Assembly (NCBI RefSeq): GCF_003664645.1
Contig: NZ_RCHC01000008.1
Coordinates: 62,001-126,000 of the forward strand
Source of the DNA: Acinetobacter chengduensis
GTDB lineage: Bacteria > Pseudomonadota > Gammaproteobacteria > Pseudomonadales > Moraxellaceae
DNA: 64,000 nucleotides
Reading direction: 5' to 3'
The translations under genes were made by a program, and so were the position numbers. The notes below the pieces were generated by a model. That model was not told where the DNA came from and did no database searches. It saw nothing but the letters and a program-made list of their open reading frames with translations. Shown piece by piece: positions 20,299 to 29,226 of the stretch. How positions within the stretch are numbered: the stretch's first letter is position 1; each line of letters opens with the position of its first letter.

Positions 20299-21193
20299 GA
20301 AATTGAACAGAATAATCTACGCCATTCTGTAAAAAAGTTAATCCCAAGTTCTTGGTAATTTGTCCAATAATTGTAAGATTTACATCTAAATTTTGTTGTT
20401 TCAGCAACTGATAGTTATGCGGGCTTATTGTAAAGCATAACTCATAGTCATCGCCACCAGCTAATGCATATTGGAATTTTTCTTTTTCGGGGAGTTGTTG
20501 CAGTGCATCACTGAGCGGTAGTTGATCGACATTAATTGAGGCACCTTTGTCTGATGCTTGCAGAATATGGCCTAAATCTTGGGCCAAACCGTCTGAAATA
20601 TCAATCATGCTTGAGGCTAAGCCTTTGAGTTGCTCACCTAGCTCACAGCGAGGCGTTGGATAGTCTAGGCGTTGCTGTAATGCATGTCCGCGGTGTTTTA
20701 GACCATAAGCTGCATCACCGATTGTGCCACTGACGCAAATGAGGTCGCCTATTTGAGCCCCTGAGCGGGTGACAGCTTGGCCTGTTTCAATCCAGCCTAG
20801 CGCAGTAATGGTAATGGTTAGATGAGGGCTTTGGGTGGTGTCACCACCAATTAAACTCACACCAAATTGATCGCAACAATCATATAAACCCTGACTAAAG
20901 CCTTTAAGCCAGTCATGATCAATTTGGGGTAGGCTCAATGCCAGTAAAATGCTATGCGGTTTAGCACCCATAGCTGCAATATCAGAAAGATTGACGGCAA
21001 CAGATTTCCAGCCAATGGCATGTGGGGCTGTATCTAGGGGGAAGTGTCGTCCAGCAACTGAAGTATCGGCACAGATGACCAAGTGTTGCTGTGGAGGAGG
21101 GGTGAGCAGGGCTGAGTCGTCACCGACCCCTAAATCGACAGAATTTACATTCTTGCGATTAAAATAGGTGTCGATAATTGAAAACTCAGCCAT
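20276..21193 (-). CDS. thiL: Thiamine-monophosphate kinase
   Basis: Phosphorylates thiamine monophosphate to thiamine pyrophosphate using ATP. It shows the AIR-synthase-like fold motifs: an N-terminal GVGDDSALL, VNLSDIAAMGAKP, LIGGDTTQSPHLTIT and, later, SMIDISDGLAQDL and AGGDDYELCFT. At 305 residues it is slightly shorter than E. coli ThiL but complete. It sits between nusB (21 bp upstream) and pgpA, the classical nusB-thiL-pgpA order. Confidence 0.95.
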   Translation of the reverse strand: MAEFSIIDTYFNRKNVNSVDLGVGDDSALLTPPPQQHLVICADTSVAGRHFPLDTAPHAIGWKSVAVNLSDIAAMGAKPHSILLALSLPQIDHDWLKGFSQGLYDCCDQFGVSLIGGDTTQSPHLTITITALGWIETGQAVTRSGAQIGDLICVSGTIGDAAYGLKHRGHALQQRLDYPTPRCELGEQLKGLASSMIDISDGLAQDLGHILQASDKGASINVDQLPLSDALQQLPEKEKFQYALAGGDDYELCFTISPHNYQLLKQQNLDVNLTIIGQITKNLGLTFLQNGVDYSVQFHGYQHFA

Positions 21194-21214
21194 ACAACAA
21201 TTCGACTTAAAAAC

Positions 21215-21664
21215 TTAGTTCGCTTGCTGCTTTTCTGCTGCACGTAATGTAGTCGCTAAACGATCCAATACACCATTGATGTATTTATGGCTGTCTGCAC
21301 CGCCAAAATGTTTAGCTAGCTCGATCGCTTCGTCTAAAACAACGCGATATGGAATTTCAAGATGTTCTTTCAATTCATACGCACCTAAACGAAGTGTCGC
21401 AAGTTCAACGCCATCAAGCGCTGTTAGCTCGCGGTCAAGCACAGGGATTAAAAGCGCATCCAATGCTTCATGATTGGCAACCACCTCGGTCAACAATTCA
21501 TGATAATAGCCGAGATCCACTTTATGCATAGCATTTTCCACGCGAGTACGCGCTTCAATTTCATGCACTGGATTGTGGCTCATCTGCCATTCATAAATTC
21601 CTTGTACAGCAAAACGACGTGCTTTGCGTTTTGCTGCATAAGTTGCTTGAAGTGTTTGCGACAT
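21215..21664 (-). CDS. nusB: Transcription antitermination factor NusB
   Basis: Binds boxA RNA with NusE (S10) during rRNA transcription antitermination. The small all-helical protein (149 residues) starts with [15 protein letters not shown] and has the conserved [23 protein letters not shown] and [30 protein letters not shown]. It is separated from ribH by only 4 bp, the conserved riboflavin-nusB linkage. Confidence 0.96.
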   Translation of the reverse strand: MSQTLQATYAAKRKARRFAVQGIYEWQMSHNPVHEIEARTRVENAMHKVDLGYYHELLTEVVANHEALDALLIPVLDRELTALDGVELATLRLGAYELKEHLEIPYRVVLDEAIELAKHFGGADSHKYINGVLDRLATTLRAAEKQQAN

Positions 21665-21668
21665 AGCG

Positions 21669-22139
21669 TTAAATAGCCTTTAACAAGTTAACCATTTCAA
21701 TTGCAGTCAATGCAGCTTCGCTGCCTTTATTGCCTGCTTTTGTTCCTGAGCGTTCAATCGCTTGTTCAATACTGTCCGTAGTTAATACACCGTTGATTAC
21801 TGGTAAACCAGCATCTAGGCCAACAACGCCTAAACCTTTGGCACATTCACCTGCAACAAAGTCGAAGTGAGGTGTGCTACCACGAATCACGGCACCAAGT
21901 GCAATGATAGCGTCAAAACGACCTGTTGCTGCGAGTTTTTTCGCAACGATAGGAAGTTCCCAAGCACCAGGCGCATGAACAACAGTGATATTATCCTCTG
22001 ATACGCCATGACGTTTCAATGTATCAACGGCACCTTCTAGCAAATGTTCTACAACAAAGCTATTAAAACGACCAACTAAAATCGCATAACGGTCTTCGTT
22101 TGCGAGATGTAACATACCTTCAATACGGCGAACTGCCAT
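21669..22139 (-). CDS. ribH: 6,7-dimethyl-8-ribityllumazine synthase
   Basis: Condenses the ribityl-aminouracil with dihydroxybutanone phosphate, the penultimate step of riboflavin synthesis. Signature segments are [55 protein letters not shown] and [15 protein letters not shown]. At 156 residues it is normal. It is 18 bp downstream of ribBA. Confidence 0.96.
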   Translation of the reverse strand: MAVRRIEGMLHLANEDRYAILVGRFNSFVVEHLLEGAVDTLKRHGVSEDNITVVHAPGAWELPIVAKKLAATGRFDAIIALGAVIRGSTPHFDFVAGECAKGLGVVGLDAGLPVINGVLTTDSIEQAIERSGTKAGNKGSEAALTAIEMVNLLKAI

Positions 22140-22157
22140 AGTAACCTCGATAATTTC

Positions 22158-23273
22158 TTAAGATGTTTGATTTGCGGTGATGTATTCCACCACTTCTAAG
22201 TTAAAGCCTGATAGGGCATTGAAACGTAATGGAGAGCTTAGAAGCTTCATTTTTTCAACACCTAAATCACGTAAAATTTGTGCGCCTACACCAATCGTTT
22301 GGTATTGCTGAGATAAGGCAGCATTGGATTTAGTCGGTTTTGGTGAGGTCAAGCTTTCAAGCGCAGGGCCTAAGTCTTGTAAATGACGCTGACCAATCCA
22401 AACCAGTACACCACGGTCACTGTTGGCAATTTCTTTCAGTGCTTTGTCTAGGTTCCAAGCTGGTTCGCCATCTTTTTTGTTGATTTTCAACAAATCACGT
22501 GCTGGGCTAAAACCATGTACGCGAACAGTGGTCACGCCTGCTTTTGGCTCACCTTTGACCAAAGCCAAATGAATGTCTGGATTACCCACTTCACGATAAC
22601 GGAACAATTCAAATGTGCCGTATTCTGTGTCTAGGGTTTGTTGATCTAAACGTTCTACCGTTTGCTCATTGGTCATGCGGTAGTGAATAAGATCGGCAAT
22701 AGTCCCCATTTTGAGGCCATGCTTTTCAGCAAAAACTTCTAAATCTGGACGGCGCGCCATGGTGCCATCTTCATTAATAATTTCACAAATGACAGAAGCA
22801 GGTTCTAAGCCAGCTAAACGAGACAAGTCGCAACCTGCTTCTGTATGACCTGCACGGTGTAATACGCCACCAGGCTGTGCCATGAGTGGGAAAATATGCC
22901 CAGGTTGTACAATATCTGCTGGTTTTGCATGTGCCGCTACAGCCGTTTGAATGGTATGCGCGCGTTCTGCAGGTGAAATGCCAGTAGAAATGCCATTAGC
23001 CGCTTCAATCGACAACGTAAAGTTCGTGCCATGCTGTGCGCCATTGGCATCTACCATAAGCGGTAGATTTAGCTGTTGGCAACGCTCTTTGCTTAATGTT
23101 AGGCACACTAAGCCACGTGCATGTGTAATCATGAAGTTAATGTCTTCAGGGCGCACATGAGTTGCAGCGATGACTAAATCACCTTCATTTTCACGGTCTT
23201 CGTCATCCATTAGAATGACCATTTTACCTGCACGAATATCCGCGACGAGCTCTTCAACTGTATTGAGCGGCAT
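22158..23273 (-). CDS. ribBA: 3,4-dihydroxy-2-butanone-4-phosphate synthase with degenerate GTP cyclohydrolase II domain
   Basis: The N-terminal RibB half (about residues 1-200) is intact, with MDDEDRENEGDLV, ARGLVCLTLS, RAGHTEAGCDLSRLAG and ICEIINEDGTMARRPDL. It makes dihydroxybutanone phosphate for RibH. The C-terminal half aligns in place with GTP cyclohydrolase II but lacks the zinc-binding cysteine motif (CxxGD...CDC). The region reads HGFSPARDLL, so that activity is probably absent and a separate ribA should exist elsewhere. This RibBX form is known from other gammaproteobacteria. It is the first gene of the rib-nusB-thiL-pgpA-glm series; I saw no FMN riboswitch consensus upstream. Confidence 0.93.
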   Translation of the reverse strand: MPLNTVEELVADIRAGKMVILMDDEDRENEGDLVIAATHVRPEDINFMITHARGLVCLTLSKERCQQLNLPLMVDANGAQHGTNFTLSIEAANGISTGISPAERAHTIQTAVAAHAKPADIVQPGHIFPLMAQPGGVLHRAGHTEAGCDLSRLAGLEPASVICEIINEDGTMARRPDLEVFAEKHGLKMGTIADLIHYRMTNEQTVERLDQQTLDTEYGTFELFRYREVGNPDIHLALVKGEPKAGVTTVRVHGFSPARDLLKINKKDGEPAWNLDKALKEIANSDRGVLVWIGQRHLQDLGPALESLTSPKPTKSNAALSQQYQTIGVGAQILRDLGVEKMKLLSSPLRFNALSGFNLEVVEYITANQTS

Positions 23274-23614
23274 CAGCCTTCACCTTCTTTTTCGTCTTCT
23301 GTAAAGACATTAAACTTATATAGATTGTTGCATAGTCTAACGTTTTTTTGTACGTTTTGCCTATGCTTATCATTTTCCCTTTCAGGTCCAATGTTATACA
23401 CAGTCCGAACCACTTTTTAAAGTCAGGCCGAATTTAAAAGAATCGCTTTATGCACAATCTTTAAGCGATTGAAAAGAATAAAAAATGACAAAGTTATGGT
23501 TGAAAGGCATAAAGCGTTGCAGTTTATCGTTCGTATTTGTTCGCTCGAAGCAAACTTAAGAAATACCTATTTTAGAGGCAAGACCTCAGCAAACTTATAC
23601 ATGCCCATGTGCGT
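23274..23614. other. Intergenic stretch between ribBA and tetR, with a hairpin
   Basis: This 341-bp gap should hold the promoter of the leftward rib series. The only clear structure is an 8-bp inverted repeat AATCGCTT (23441-23448) / AAGCGATT (23463-23470). Read leftward it is followed by CTTTT, so it could terminate tetR. No coding signal and no FMN riboswitch core were found. Confidence 0.5.
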
Positions 23615-24184
23615 TTATTGTGAAAAATGATGTAAATATTGGCGCATTACGGTTTTATTGGCTTCTAGAATCTGTTGCTGAAGCATCGGATCAGGGATCG
23701 CGCGAGCAATTAAGATAGTGCCTGCAAGCTGGCATAGCATGGCCCATGCTTTATCTGAACAGCCTAAATATTGGGTAAATAAGGTATGACCACGAAGCAG
23801 TTCTTGTTGATAGCTCTGTTTTATGTCCTCATTGGCTCGAGCCACTTCACTGGCCAGTGCAGGAAGTACACAGCCTTGATCAGCATGTTTTAAATGCGAC
23901 AGTGCTAAATAGCGGTCTAGCTCAAAATCAATCCATTCTGCTGCAGTTTGATGAGGATTATTTTCCCACTGGGAAAAACTGTGCTGTAACTCTGTCTCAA
24001 TCAGTGCTTTAAATAGCGCGTGTTTGGATGAAAAATGTGAGTAAAACGCACCGCTGGTGACACCAGCCGCCTTCATAAAACTATCAATACCTGTGGCTGC
24101 AAAGCCGTGTTTTTTTGCTAACTGACCACTGATTTGAAGCAATTCTTGACGTTTTTGCTGTTTATACTCAGGCGGATAACGCAT
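23615..24184 (-). CDS. TetR/AcrR-family repressor
   Basis: An N-terminal helix-turn-helix (ISGQLAKKHGFAATGIDSFMKAAGVTSGAFYSHFSSKHALFKALI, about residues 15-60) is typical of TetR regulators, and the rest is a helical ligand-binding domain. At 189 residues it is normal. It is divergent from the SDR gene at 24313, and a 14-bp perfect palindrome lies in the shared promoter region. It therefore probably represses itself and that gene. The inducer is not evident. Confidence 0.92.
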   Translation of the reverse strand: MRYPPEYKQQKRQELLQISGQLAKKHGFAATGIDSFMKAAGVTSGAFYSHFSSKHALFKALIETELQHSFSQWENNPHQTAAEWIDFELDRYLALSHLKHADQGCVLPALASEVARANEDIKQSYQQELLRGHTLFTQYLGCSDKAWAMLCQLAGTILIARAIPDPMLQQQILEANKTVMRQYLHHFSQ

Positions 24185-24244
24185 GTGTCATGCCCTAAAA
24201 ATAAGATTTGACGATAATTTGATCATAACATAGTATTCGTTATC

Positions 24245-24258
24245 ATAACGATCGTTAT
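24245..24258. promoter_or_regulatory. Probable TetR operator
   Basis: The perfect 14-bp palindrome ATAACGATCGTTAT lies between the divergent tetR and SDR genes, about 60 bp from each start. An extra CGTTAT half-copy is just to the left. Position and symmetry fit a TetR-type site. Confidence 0.7.
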
Positions 24259-24312
24259 TTAAAGGCGTAAATCATTATTCAAATATGAGCATCCATTTTG
24301 AGGAGAGCCAAC

Positions 24313-25062
24313 ATGGAAGATAAAAATCAACAAGCTGTGCAACGTGGTGTGGCATTAGTGATTGGTGCAGGGGATGCAACTGGTGGTGAAATTGCCAAGC
24401 GTTTTGCACGTGGTGGCTATACTGCGTGCATGACACGGCGTAATGCAGATAAATTAAAGCCACTTATTGCAGAAATAGAGCAACAAGGAGGCACTGTCTA
24501 TGGCTTTGCTTCAGATGCACGTAAAGAAGAGCAAGTTATTGCATTGATTGAGCATATAGAAGCGGAAGTAGGCCCGATAGAAGTATTGGTCTTTAACATT
24601 GGTGCGAATGTGCCCTGTAGTATTTTGGAAGAAACCGCACGCAAATATTTTAAAATTTGGGAAATGGCCTGCTTTGGCGCTTTTTTGACTGGGCGTGAAG
24701 TGGCTAAACGTATGGTTACACGTGAGCGTGGCACGATTATATTTACGGGTGCAACAGCGGGTATACGTGGCGCTGCTGGCTTTGCTGCTTTTGCTGGAGC
24801 CAAACATGCGCTTCGGGCGCTGGCACAAAGTATGGCGCGCGAGCTCGGACCTCGAAATATCCATGTCGCACATGTGGTAGTGGATGGCGCAATTGATACA
24901 GATTTTATTAAAGATACATTCCCAGAGATGTATGCAAAAAAGGATCAAGATGGCATTTTAAATCCTGTGCATATAGCTGAAAATTATTGGCATTTGGCGC
25001 AGCAACCACGAGATGCGTGGACGCATGAGCTGGATTTAAGACCGTGGATAGAGCGCTGGTAA
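24313..25062 (+). CDS. SDR-family oxidoreductase with Phe in place of catalytic Tyr
   Basis: A Rossmann-fold protein of 249 residues: VIGAGDATGGEIAKRFARGGY at the N-terminus, FNIGANV after strand 4 and a helix with FAAFAGAKHALRALAQSMAREL. In that helix the usual YxxxK reads FxxxK, so classical SDR chemistry is doubtful; a subgroup of SDRs with FAGAK/FAAAK is known but has no clear function. The start is ATG 24313, preceded by AGGAG at 24301; an upstream TTG at 24298 is less likely. It is probably controlled by the divergent TetR gene and transcribed with the next two genes. Confidence 0.88.
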   Translation: MEDKNQQAVQRGVALVIGAGDATGGEIAKRFARGGYTACMTRRNADKLKPLIAEIEQQGGTVYGFASDARKEEQVIALIEHIEAEVGPIEVLVFNIGANVPCSILEETARKYFKIWEMACFGAFLTGREVAKRMVTRERGTIIFTGATAGIRGAAGFAAFAGAKHALRALAQSMARELGPRNIHVAHVVVDGAIDTDFIKDTFPEMYAKKDQDGILNPVHIAENYWHLAQQPRDAWTHELDLRPWIERW

Positions 25063-25123
25063 ATACAAAACAGATTATGATTTTTGCAGTAGCATGACGA
25101 ATGTATCAAGGACAGAAAACAAT

Positions 25124-25723
25124 ATGAAAAAACAGATCGAGTTTTATTTTGATTTAGGTAGCCCTTATAGCTATGTGGGTTTTTACCGCTTACTAAAAAT
25201 TGCAGAAGAACAGCAGGCCGAGATTATCTGGAAGCCTATACTTTTAGGAGGGGTGTTTAAAGCCACAGGCAATAGCAGTCCGATGGCTGTACCTGCCAAA
25301 GCTCGTTACTCGATGATGGACCTGAAGCGGTGGTCAAAATATTGGCAGATTCCAGTCAAAATGAATCCGCATTTTCCAATCAACACGCTACATTTGATGC
25401 GATTACTGACTGCCGTGCAGTTATACCAGCCTGATCGTTTTGTATATGTACTCAAAGGATTATTTGATGCGATGTTTGGTCACCCGCGTAATTTGAATGA
25501 TGTGCAGGAATTCATGGCGCTGGGGGAGGAGCTTGGTATTGATGCTGTACAGGCTCAAACATGGTTGGACGACGAAAAGGTCAAAGCGAGGTTAAAAGCA
25601 TTGACGGAAGAAGCAGTTGAGCGCGGTGTATTCGGTGCGCCTACATGTTTTGTAGACAATGAACAGTTTTGGGGAGTGGATCATTTGCATTTTGTGGAAA
25701 TGGCTTTGCAATCTGGCACCTAG
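25124..25723 (+). CDS. 2-hydroxychromene-2-carboxylate isomerase-like (DsbA-family) protein
   Basis: A thioredoxin-fold protein of the HCCA isomerase/kappa-GST type. It begins IEFYFDLGSPYSYVGFYRL, with the Ser/Pro active site instead of CxxC. It ends GVFGAPTCFVDNEQFWGVDHLHFVEMAL, the family's typical C-terminal block. Such proteins isomerise aromatic breakdown products with glutathione or act as glutathione S-transferases. The start is ATG 25124 (AAGGACAG upstream); an upstream ATG at 25094 is less favoured. It follows the SDR gene by 61 bp and precedes a GNAT gene. Confidence 0.85.
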   Translation: MKKQIEFYFDLGSPYSYVGFYRLLKIAEEQQAEIIWKPILLGGVFKATGNSSPMAVPAKARYSMMDLKRWSKYWQIPVKMNPHFPINTLHLMRLLTAVQLYQPDRFVYVLKGLFDAMFGHPRNLNDVQEFMALGEELGIDAVQAQTWLDDEKVKARLKALTEEAVERGVFGAPTCFVDNEQFWGVDHLHFVEMALQSGT

Positions 25724-25766
25724 CAATGATGTCATTTGATTGATTTAGATAAAAAGGAACATAGAA

Positions 25767-26204
25767 ATGGGCATATCTCAGTTGAATATTCGACGGGCAG
25801 GTTTGCAGGATGCAACAGCTCTTGCAAGACTTTTAGGCCAGATGGAGTATGCTCAAGATCTGGTTCAGCTAAAGATTCGCCTGCAGCAGTTGCTAGATCA
25901 TCCTCAGGAATTGCTTTTGGTCGCAGAGTTAGAACAGCAAGCATGTGCTTTTTTATCCATGCATTTTATACCTCAGCTGGCTTTGGCAGGGGATTTTGCC
26001 CGCATCAGTTATTTTTGTGTTGATGAAGCTTTGCGTGGACAGCAGATTGGTGCACAGCTATTGCATTATGCAGAGCAACAGGCCAAAGCACGTGGATGTG
26101 ACAGAATGGAATTGCACAGCGCAACGTATCGAATGGGCGCGCACCGATTTTACTTTTCACAGGGCTATGAAGAGTCACCCAAATATCTGATTAAAAAATT
26201 GTAG
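25767..26204 (+). CDS. GNAT-family N-acetyltransferase
   Basis: A single GNAT domain of 145 residues: LNIRRAGLQDATALARLLGQM at the start, ISYFCVDEALRGQQIGAQLLHYAEQQAKARGC holding the acetyl-CoA-binding R/QxxGxG/A-type loop, and HRFYFSQGYEESPKYLIKKL at the end. A clear AAGGA lies 9 bp upstream. The acceptor is unknown. It is the last gene of the TetR-linked set and is followed by a terminator. Confidence 0.9.
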   Translation: MGISQLNIRRAGLQDATALARLLGQMEYAQDLVQLKIRLQQLLDHPQELLLVAELEQQACAFLSMHFIPQLALAGDFARISYFCVDEALRGQQIGAQLLHYAEQQAKARGCDRMELHSATYRMGAHRFYFSQGYEESPKYLIKKL

Positions 26205-26263
26205 GATTTTCCCGTTGAATCATTGCACTTGATTAAAAAGAAAATCTTGAATCGCGAATTTAA

Positions 26264-26287
26264 AAAAGCGGACCGAAGTCCGCTTTT
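26264..26287. terminator. Bidirectional terminator between GNAT and ALDH genes
   Basis: A perfect 10-bp stem AAAAGCGGAC / GTCCGCTTTT with a CGAA tetraloop lies between two convergent genes. Confidence 0.88.
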
Positions 26288-26309
26288 ATTTTGCCTAAAT
26301 GGGCTAGCT

Positions 26310-27821
26310 TTAGAAGAAGCCCATCGGTTTGGTTGAGTAGCTCACCAATAGGTTTTTGGTTTGTTGATAGTGATCGAGCATCATTTTGTGGTTTTCACGA
26401 CCGATACCCGATTTTTTGTAGCCACCGAAGGCTGCATGTGCTGGGTAGATGTGGTAGCAGTTGGTCCATACGCGACCTGCTTGAATCGCACGTCCTGCAC
26501 GGTATGAGGTATGTGCTGAACGCGACCAAACGCCTGCGCCAAGGCCGTAAATTGTGTCATTGGCAATCTTGATCGCATCATCAAAATCTTTAAATGTGGT
26601 GACGGCAAGCACTGGCCCAAAAATTTCCTCTTGGAAAGTTTTCATGCTGTTGTTGCCCTTAAAGATAGTTGGCTCGATGTAGAAGCCTTCACCAACTTCT
26701 TGGCGTTCGCCACCACCAGTTAGCACTTGCGCGCCTTCCTCACGGCCTGTTGCGATACAGCCCAAGATTTTATCTTGTTGCTCTTGTGAAGCTTGAGCGC
26801 CAATCATGGTTTCAGTATCAAGTGGGTGGCCTGTTTTAATGCGTTTTACACGTTCGATGGCTTTTTCAAGGAATTTATCTGCAATACTTTCATGTACCAG
26901 TGCGCGCGATGGACAAGTACAGATTTCACCTTGGTTAAGCGCAAACATCGCAAAGCCTTCTAGGGCTTTATCTAAATAATCATCGTCTTGATCCATCACA
27001 TCTTCAAAGAAAATGTTTGGTGACTTGCCACCCAGCTCCAGCGTTACTGGAATAATATTTTCAGTGGCATATTGCATGATCTGTTGGCCAACTGCGGTTG
27101 AACCAGTAAATGCGATTTTTGCAATACGTGGATTGGTCGCCAGCGGACGACCAACTTCTACGCCGTAACCGTTCACAATGTTGAGTACGCCAGCAGGTAA
27201 AATATCTTGAATGAGTTCTGCTAAAACTAAAATGCTGACTGGGGTTTGTTCCGCAGGTTTCAGTACGATGCAGTTACCTGCAGCGAGTGCAGGTGCGAGT
27301 TTCCACGCTGCCATTAAAATAGGGAAGTTCCATGGAATAATTTGACCCACAACGCCCAAAGGCTCATGGAAATGGTAAGCAATGGTGTCACCATCAATCT
27401 CAGAAATTCCGCCTTCTTGTGCACGAATACAGCTGGCAAAGTAACGGAAATGGTCAATGGTCAGTGGAATGTCTGCAGCCAGTGTTTCACGTACAGGTTT
27501 GCCGTTGTCCCATGTTTCTGCAACGGCCAATAATTCTAAATTTTCTTCTAAGCGATCTGCAATTTTCAGTAATAGGTTAGAGCGCGTAGTCGGAGATGTA
27601 TTGTTCCACTCAGCTTTGGCTGCATGCGCTGCATCTAGTGCTAACTCAATATCTTCAGCAGATGAACGCGGAATTTTGGTAAATGCTTTACCATCAACAG
27701 GAGAGATGTTGTCAAAATATTCGCCCTTTACTGGTGAAACCCATTTGCCACCAATAAAGTTTTCATATTGTGATTTGAATTGAACTTTTGAGCCGTTTGT
27801 ATTTGGATCTGCGTAACGCAT
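26310..27821 (-). CDS. NAD-dependent aldehyde dehydrogenase (AcoD/AldB-like)
   Basis: Oxidises an aldehyde, probably acetaldehyde, to the acid. Family motifs are [28 protein letters not shown], the catalytic Glu in [14 protein letters not shown] and the catalytic Cys in [11 protein letters not shown]. The [10 protein letters not shown] segment and the C-terminal [17 protein letters not shown] are present too. The start is ATG 27821 (MRYADPN), giving 503 residues; the 25-residue upstream extension has no family match. It is divergent from a GAF-domain regulator, and GGTTGG direct repeats lie in the shared region. With the Fe-ADH at 30349 it forms a likely ethanol or short-alcohol oxidation pathway. 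Confidence 0.92.
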   Translation of the reverse strand: MRYADPNTNGSKVQFKSQYENFIGGKWVSPVKGEYFDNISPVDGKAFTKIPRSSAEDIELALDAAHAAKAEWNNTSPTTRSNLLLKIADRLEENLELLAVAETWDNGKPVRETLAADIPLTIDHFRYFASCIRAQEGGISEIDGDTIAYHFHEPLGVVGQIIPWNFPILMAAWKLAPALAAGNCIVLKPAEQTPVSILVLAELIQDILPAGVLNIVNGYGVEVGRPLATNPRIAKIAFTGSTAVGQQIMQYATENIIPVTLELGGKSPNIFFEDVMDQDDDYLDKALEGFAMFALNQGEICTCPSRALVHESIADKFLEKAIERVKRIKTGHPLDTETMIGAQASQEQQDKILGCIATGREEGAQVLTGGGERQEVGEGFYIEPTIFKGNNSMKTFQEEIFGPVLAVTTFKDFDDAIKIANDTIYGLGAGVWSRSAHTSYRAGRAIQAGRVWTNCYHIYPAHAAFGGYKKSGIGRENHKMMLDHYQQTKNLLVSYSTKPMGFF

Positions 27822-27923
27822 ATATATATTCCTTTGTTTATTATGATGTTTTCTATCACCAAGCGTATGCCGCTTTGGTATAAGGTACTTTTGCACATTA
27901 TTTGATTAGCATACTTACTATAA

Positions 27924-27940
27924 GGTTGGAAAAAGGTTGG
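27924..27940 (+). promoter_or_regulatory. GGTTGG-N5-GGTTGG direct repeat, candidate activator site
   Basis: Two GGTTGG copies with an 11-bp period sit about 100 bp upstream of the ALDH start and about 90 bp upstream of the GAF regulator. A closely matching repeat (GGTAGG, same period) lies upstream of the Fe-ADH gene on the opposite strand. Confidence 0.6.
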
Positions 27941-28029
27941 TTGCAGGTCTGTTTACAAGCAGCTGACAAAACGTTACAAGGCAAAGAGGACGGCATAACA
28001 ATAATCAGCTCGAGTTGAGAAACTCTAGG

Positions 28030-29217
28030 ATGGCAGAGATGAAAAGTTTAATTGAAAAACGTAAGCAAATAGAACAGTTTAGACAAAGTAATAGCCTATC
28101 TGCACAGCATGCTGAACAGCTGGGACAGAGTATTCATAATTCGTGGCGCAGATCACATTCTGCGGCTATTCCCAAAGACAGAATTGCAGCACCATTGCAA
28201 CAAGACAGGCAGCAAGCGCCAGATGCATTGCAACATGCTTTAAAACGCTGTGCAGATGATTTGAAGCATATTGCTGAGCAGTCATCGATGGTGGTTGCGG
28301 TGGGGGATGTAGGGAGTACGATTATCTGGAGCGCATCCAGTCGGCAAATGCAAAGCGCAGCTGAAAGTGTACATTTTATGCAGGGCGGGCAATGGAAAGA
28401 AGAACTAGTCGGTACCAATGCTTTGGCGCTGTCGCTAAAGACGCAGCAATCTAGTTGCGTTTTTTCTAATGAACATTATATGGCTTCCATTCATGATTGG
28501 GTTTGCTATGCCGCCCCGATTATTGACCCCTATTCAAAACAAGTATTGGGTGTAATCGACTTATCGACCACATGGCAACATCATAATAGTTTAGGTTTAT
28601 TGGCCGCTGAACGCTGCGCTTCCATCGTGCAAGCCGCGCTACTGGAGCAACATCAGCAACAACTGTATATCCGTGCATTTGCATCATCACAGGTATTGTT
28701 CAATGGCAAAATTCTGGTGATGACGCCACGACAAATTGAAATTTTAACTATTCTTGCCCTCTGTCCACAGGGCATGACACTGGATACCTTACATCAAGCC
28801 CTGTATGGTGAACGTAAAGTGAGTATTGGGACTTTAAAGGCTGAAATGTCACAACTACGCGATATGCTGGGAGGCATGCTCGGTTCGCGCCCATATAGAA
28901 TTTTGGCAAATGTAGAGGCAGATTTTTTACAAGCAGAGCAAGCGTTGGATGCGGGCTATACTGAGTCTGCATTAAAGTTATGTTCAGGCGTGTTTTTGGC
29001 AAAAACTGAAAGCCCATTTTTATGTGCATGGCGCGACTGCTTAGAGTCACGCTTGAGTGATGCAATATTTAAAGCCGATGAAACCGATGTATTGCTTAAG
29101 CATGTCGCACGCTTTCCTGAAGCGATTGATGCAGTGGAGCGACTCATTGAACTGATGCCGAAACAGCATCCAGTTCATCAGTATCTAGTCCGCAACAAAA
29201 CGCTCAATGGTGGCTAA
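28030..29217 (+). CDS. GAF-domain transcriptional regulator with winged-helix-like C-terminus (AcoR-like sensor, no AAA+ domain)
   Basis: The N-terminal half resembles the sensor part of AcoR: SIHNSWRRSH, then a GAF-like domain (about residues 75-200) with EELVGTNALAL, HDWVCYAAPI and VLGVIDLSTTW. The AAA+ sigma-54 activation domain and Fis-type HTH of AcoR are absent. Instead residues about 230-300 look like a winged-helix DNA-binding domain (MTPRQIEILTILALCPQGMTLDTLHQALYGER, SIGTLKAEMSQLRDML). A helical tail follows (about 300-395) reminiscent of the BTAD-type activator region. It lies between ALDH and Fe-ADH genes and probably activates them. The start is uncertain (ATG 28030 or 28039; TTG 28015). 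Confidence 0.82.
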   Translation: MAEMKSLIEKRKQIEQFRQSNSLSAQHAEQLGQSIHNSWRRSHSAAIPKDRIAAPLQQDRQQAPDALQHALKRCADDLKHIAEQSSMVVAVGDVGSTIIWSASSRQMQSAAESVHFMQGGQWKEELVGTNALALSLKTQQSSCVFSNEHYMASIHDWVCYAAPIIDPYSKQVLGVIDLSTTWQHHNSLGLLAAERCASIVQAALLEQHQQQLYIRAFASSQVLFNGKILVMTPRQIEILTILALCPQGMTLDTLHQALYGERKVSIGTLKAEMSQLRDMLGGMLGSRPYRILANVEADFLQAEQALDAGYTESALKLCSGVFLAKTESPFLCAWRDCLESRLSDAIFKADETDVLLKHVARFPEAIDAVERLIELMPKQHPVHQYLVRNKTLNGG

Positions 29218-29226
29218 GCGACATAT

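Noticed and set aside
23274-23614. Possible FMN riboswitch before ribBA
   Set aside because: No conserved AGGG...GGCGAAATTCCC-type core was found on the coding strand; only a simple hairpin is present.
24498-24948. Minus-strand ORFs opposite the SDR gene
   Set aside because: They have no ribosome-binding site or recognisable domain and lie fully antisense to a well-supported gene.
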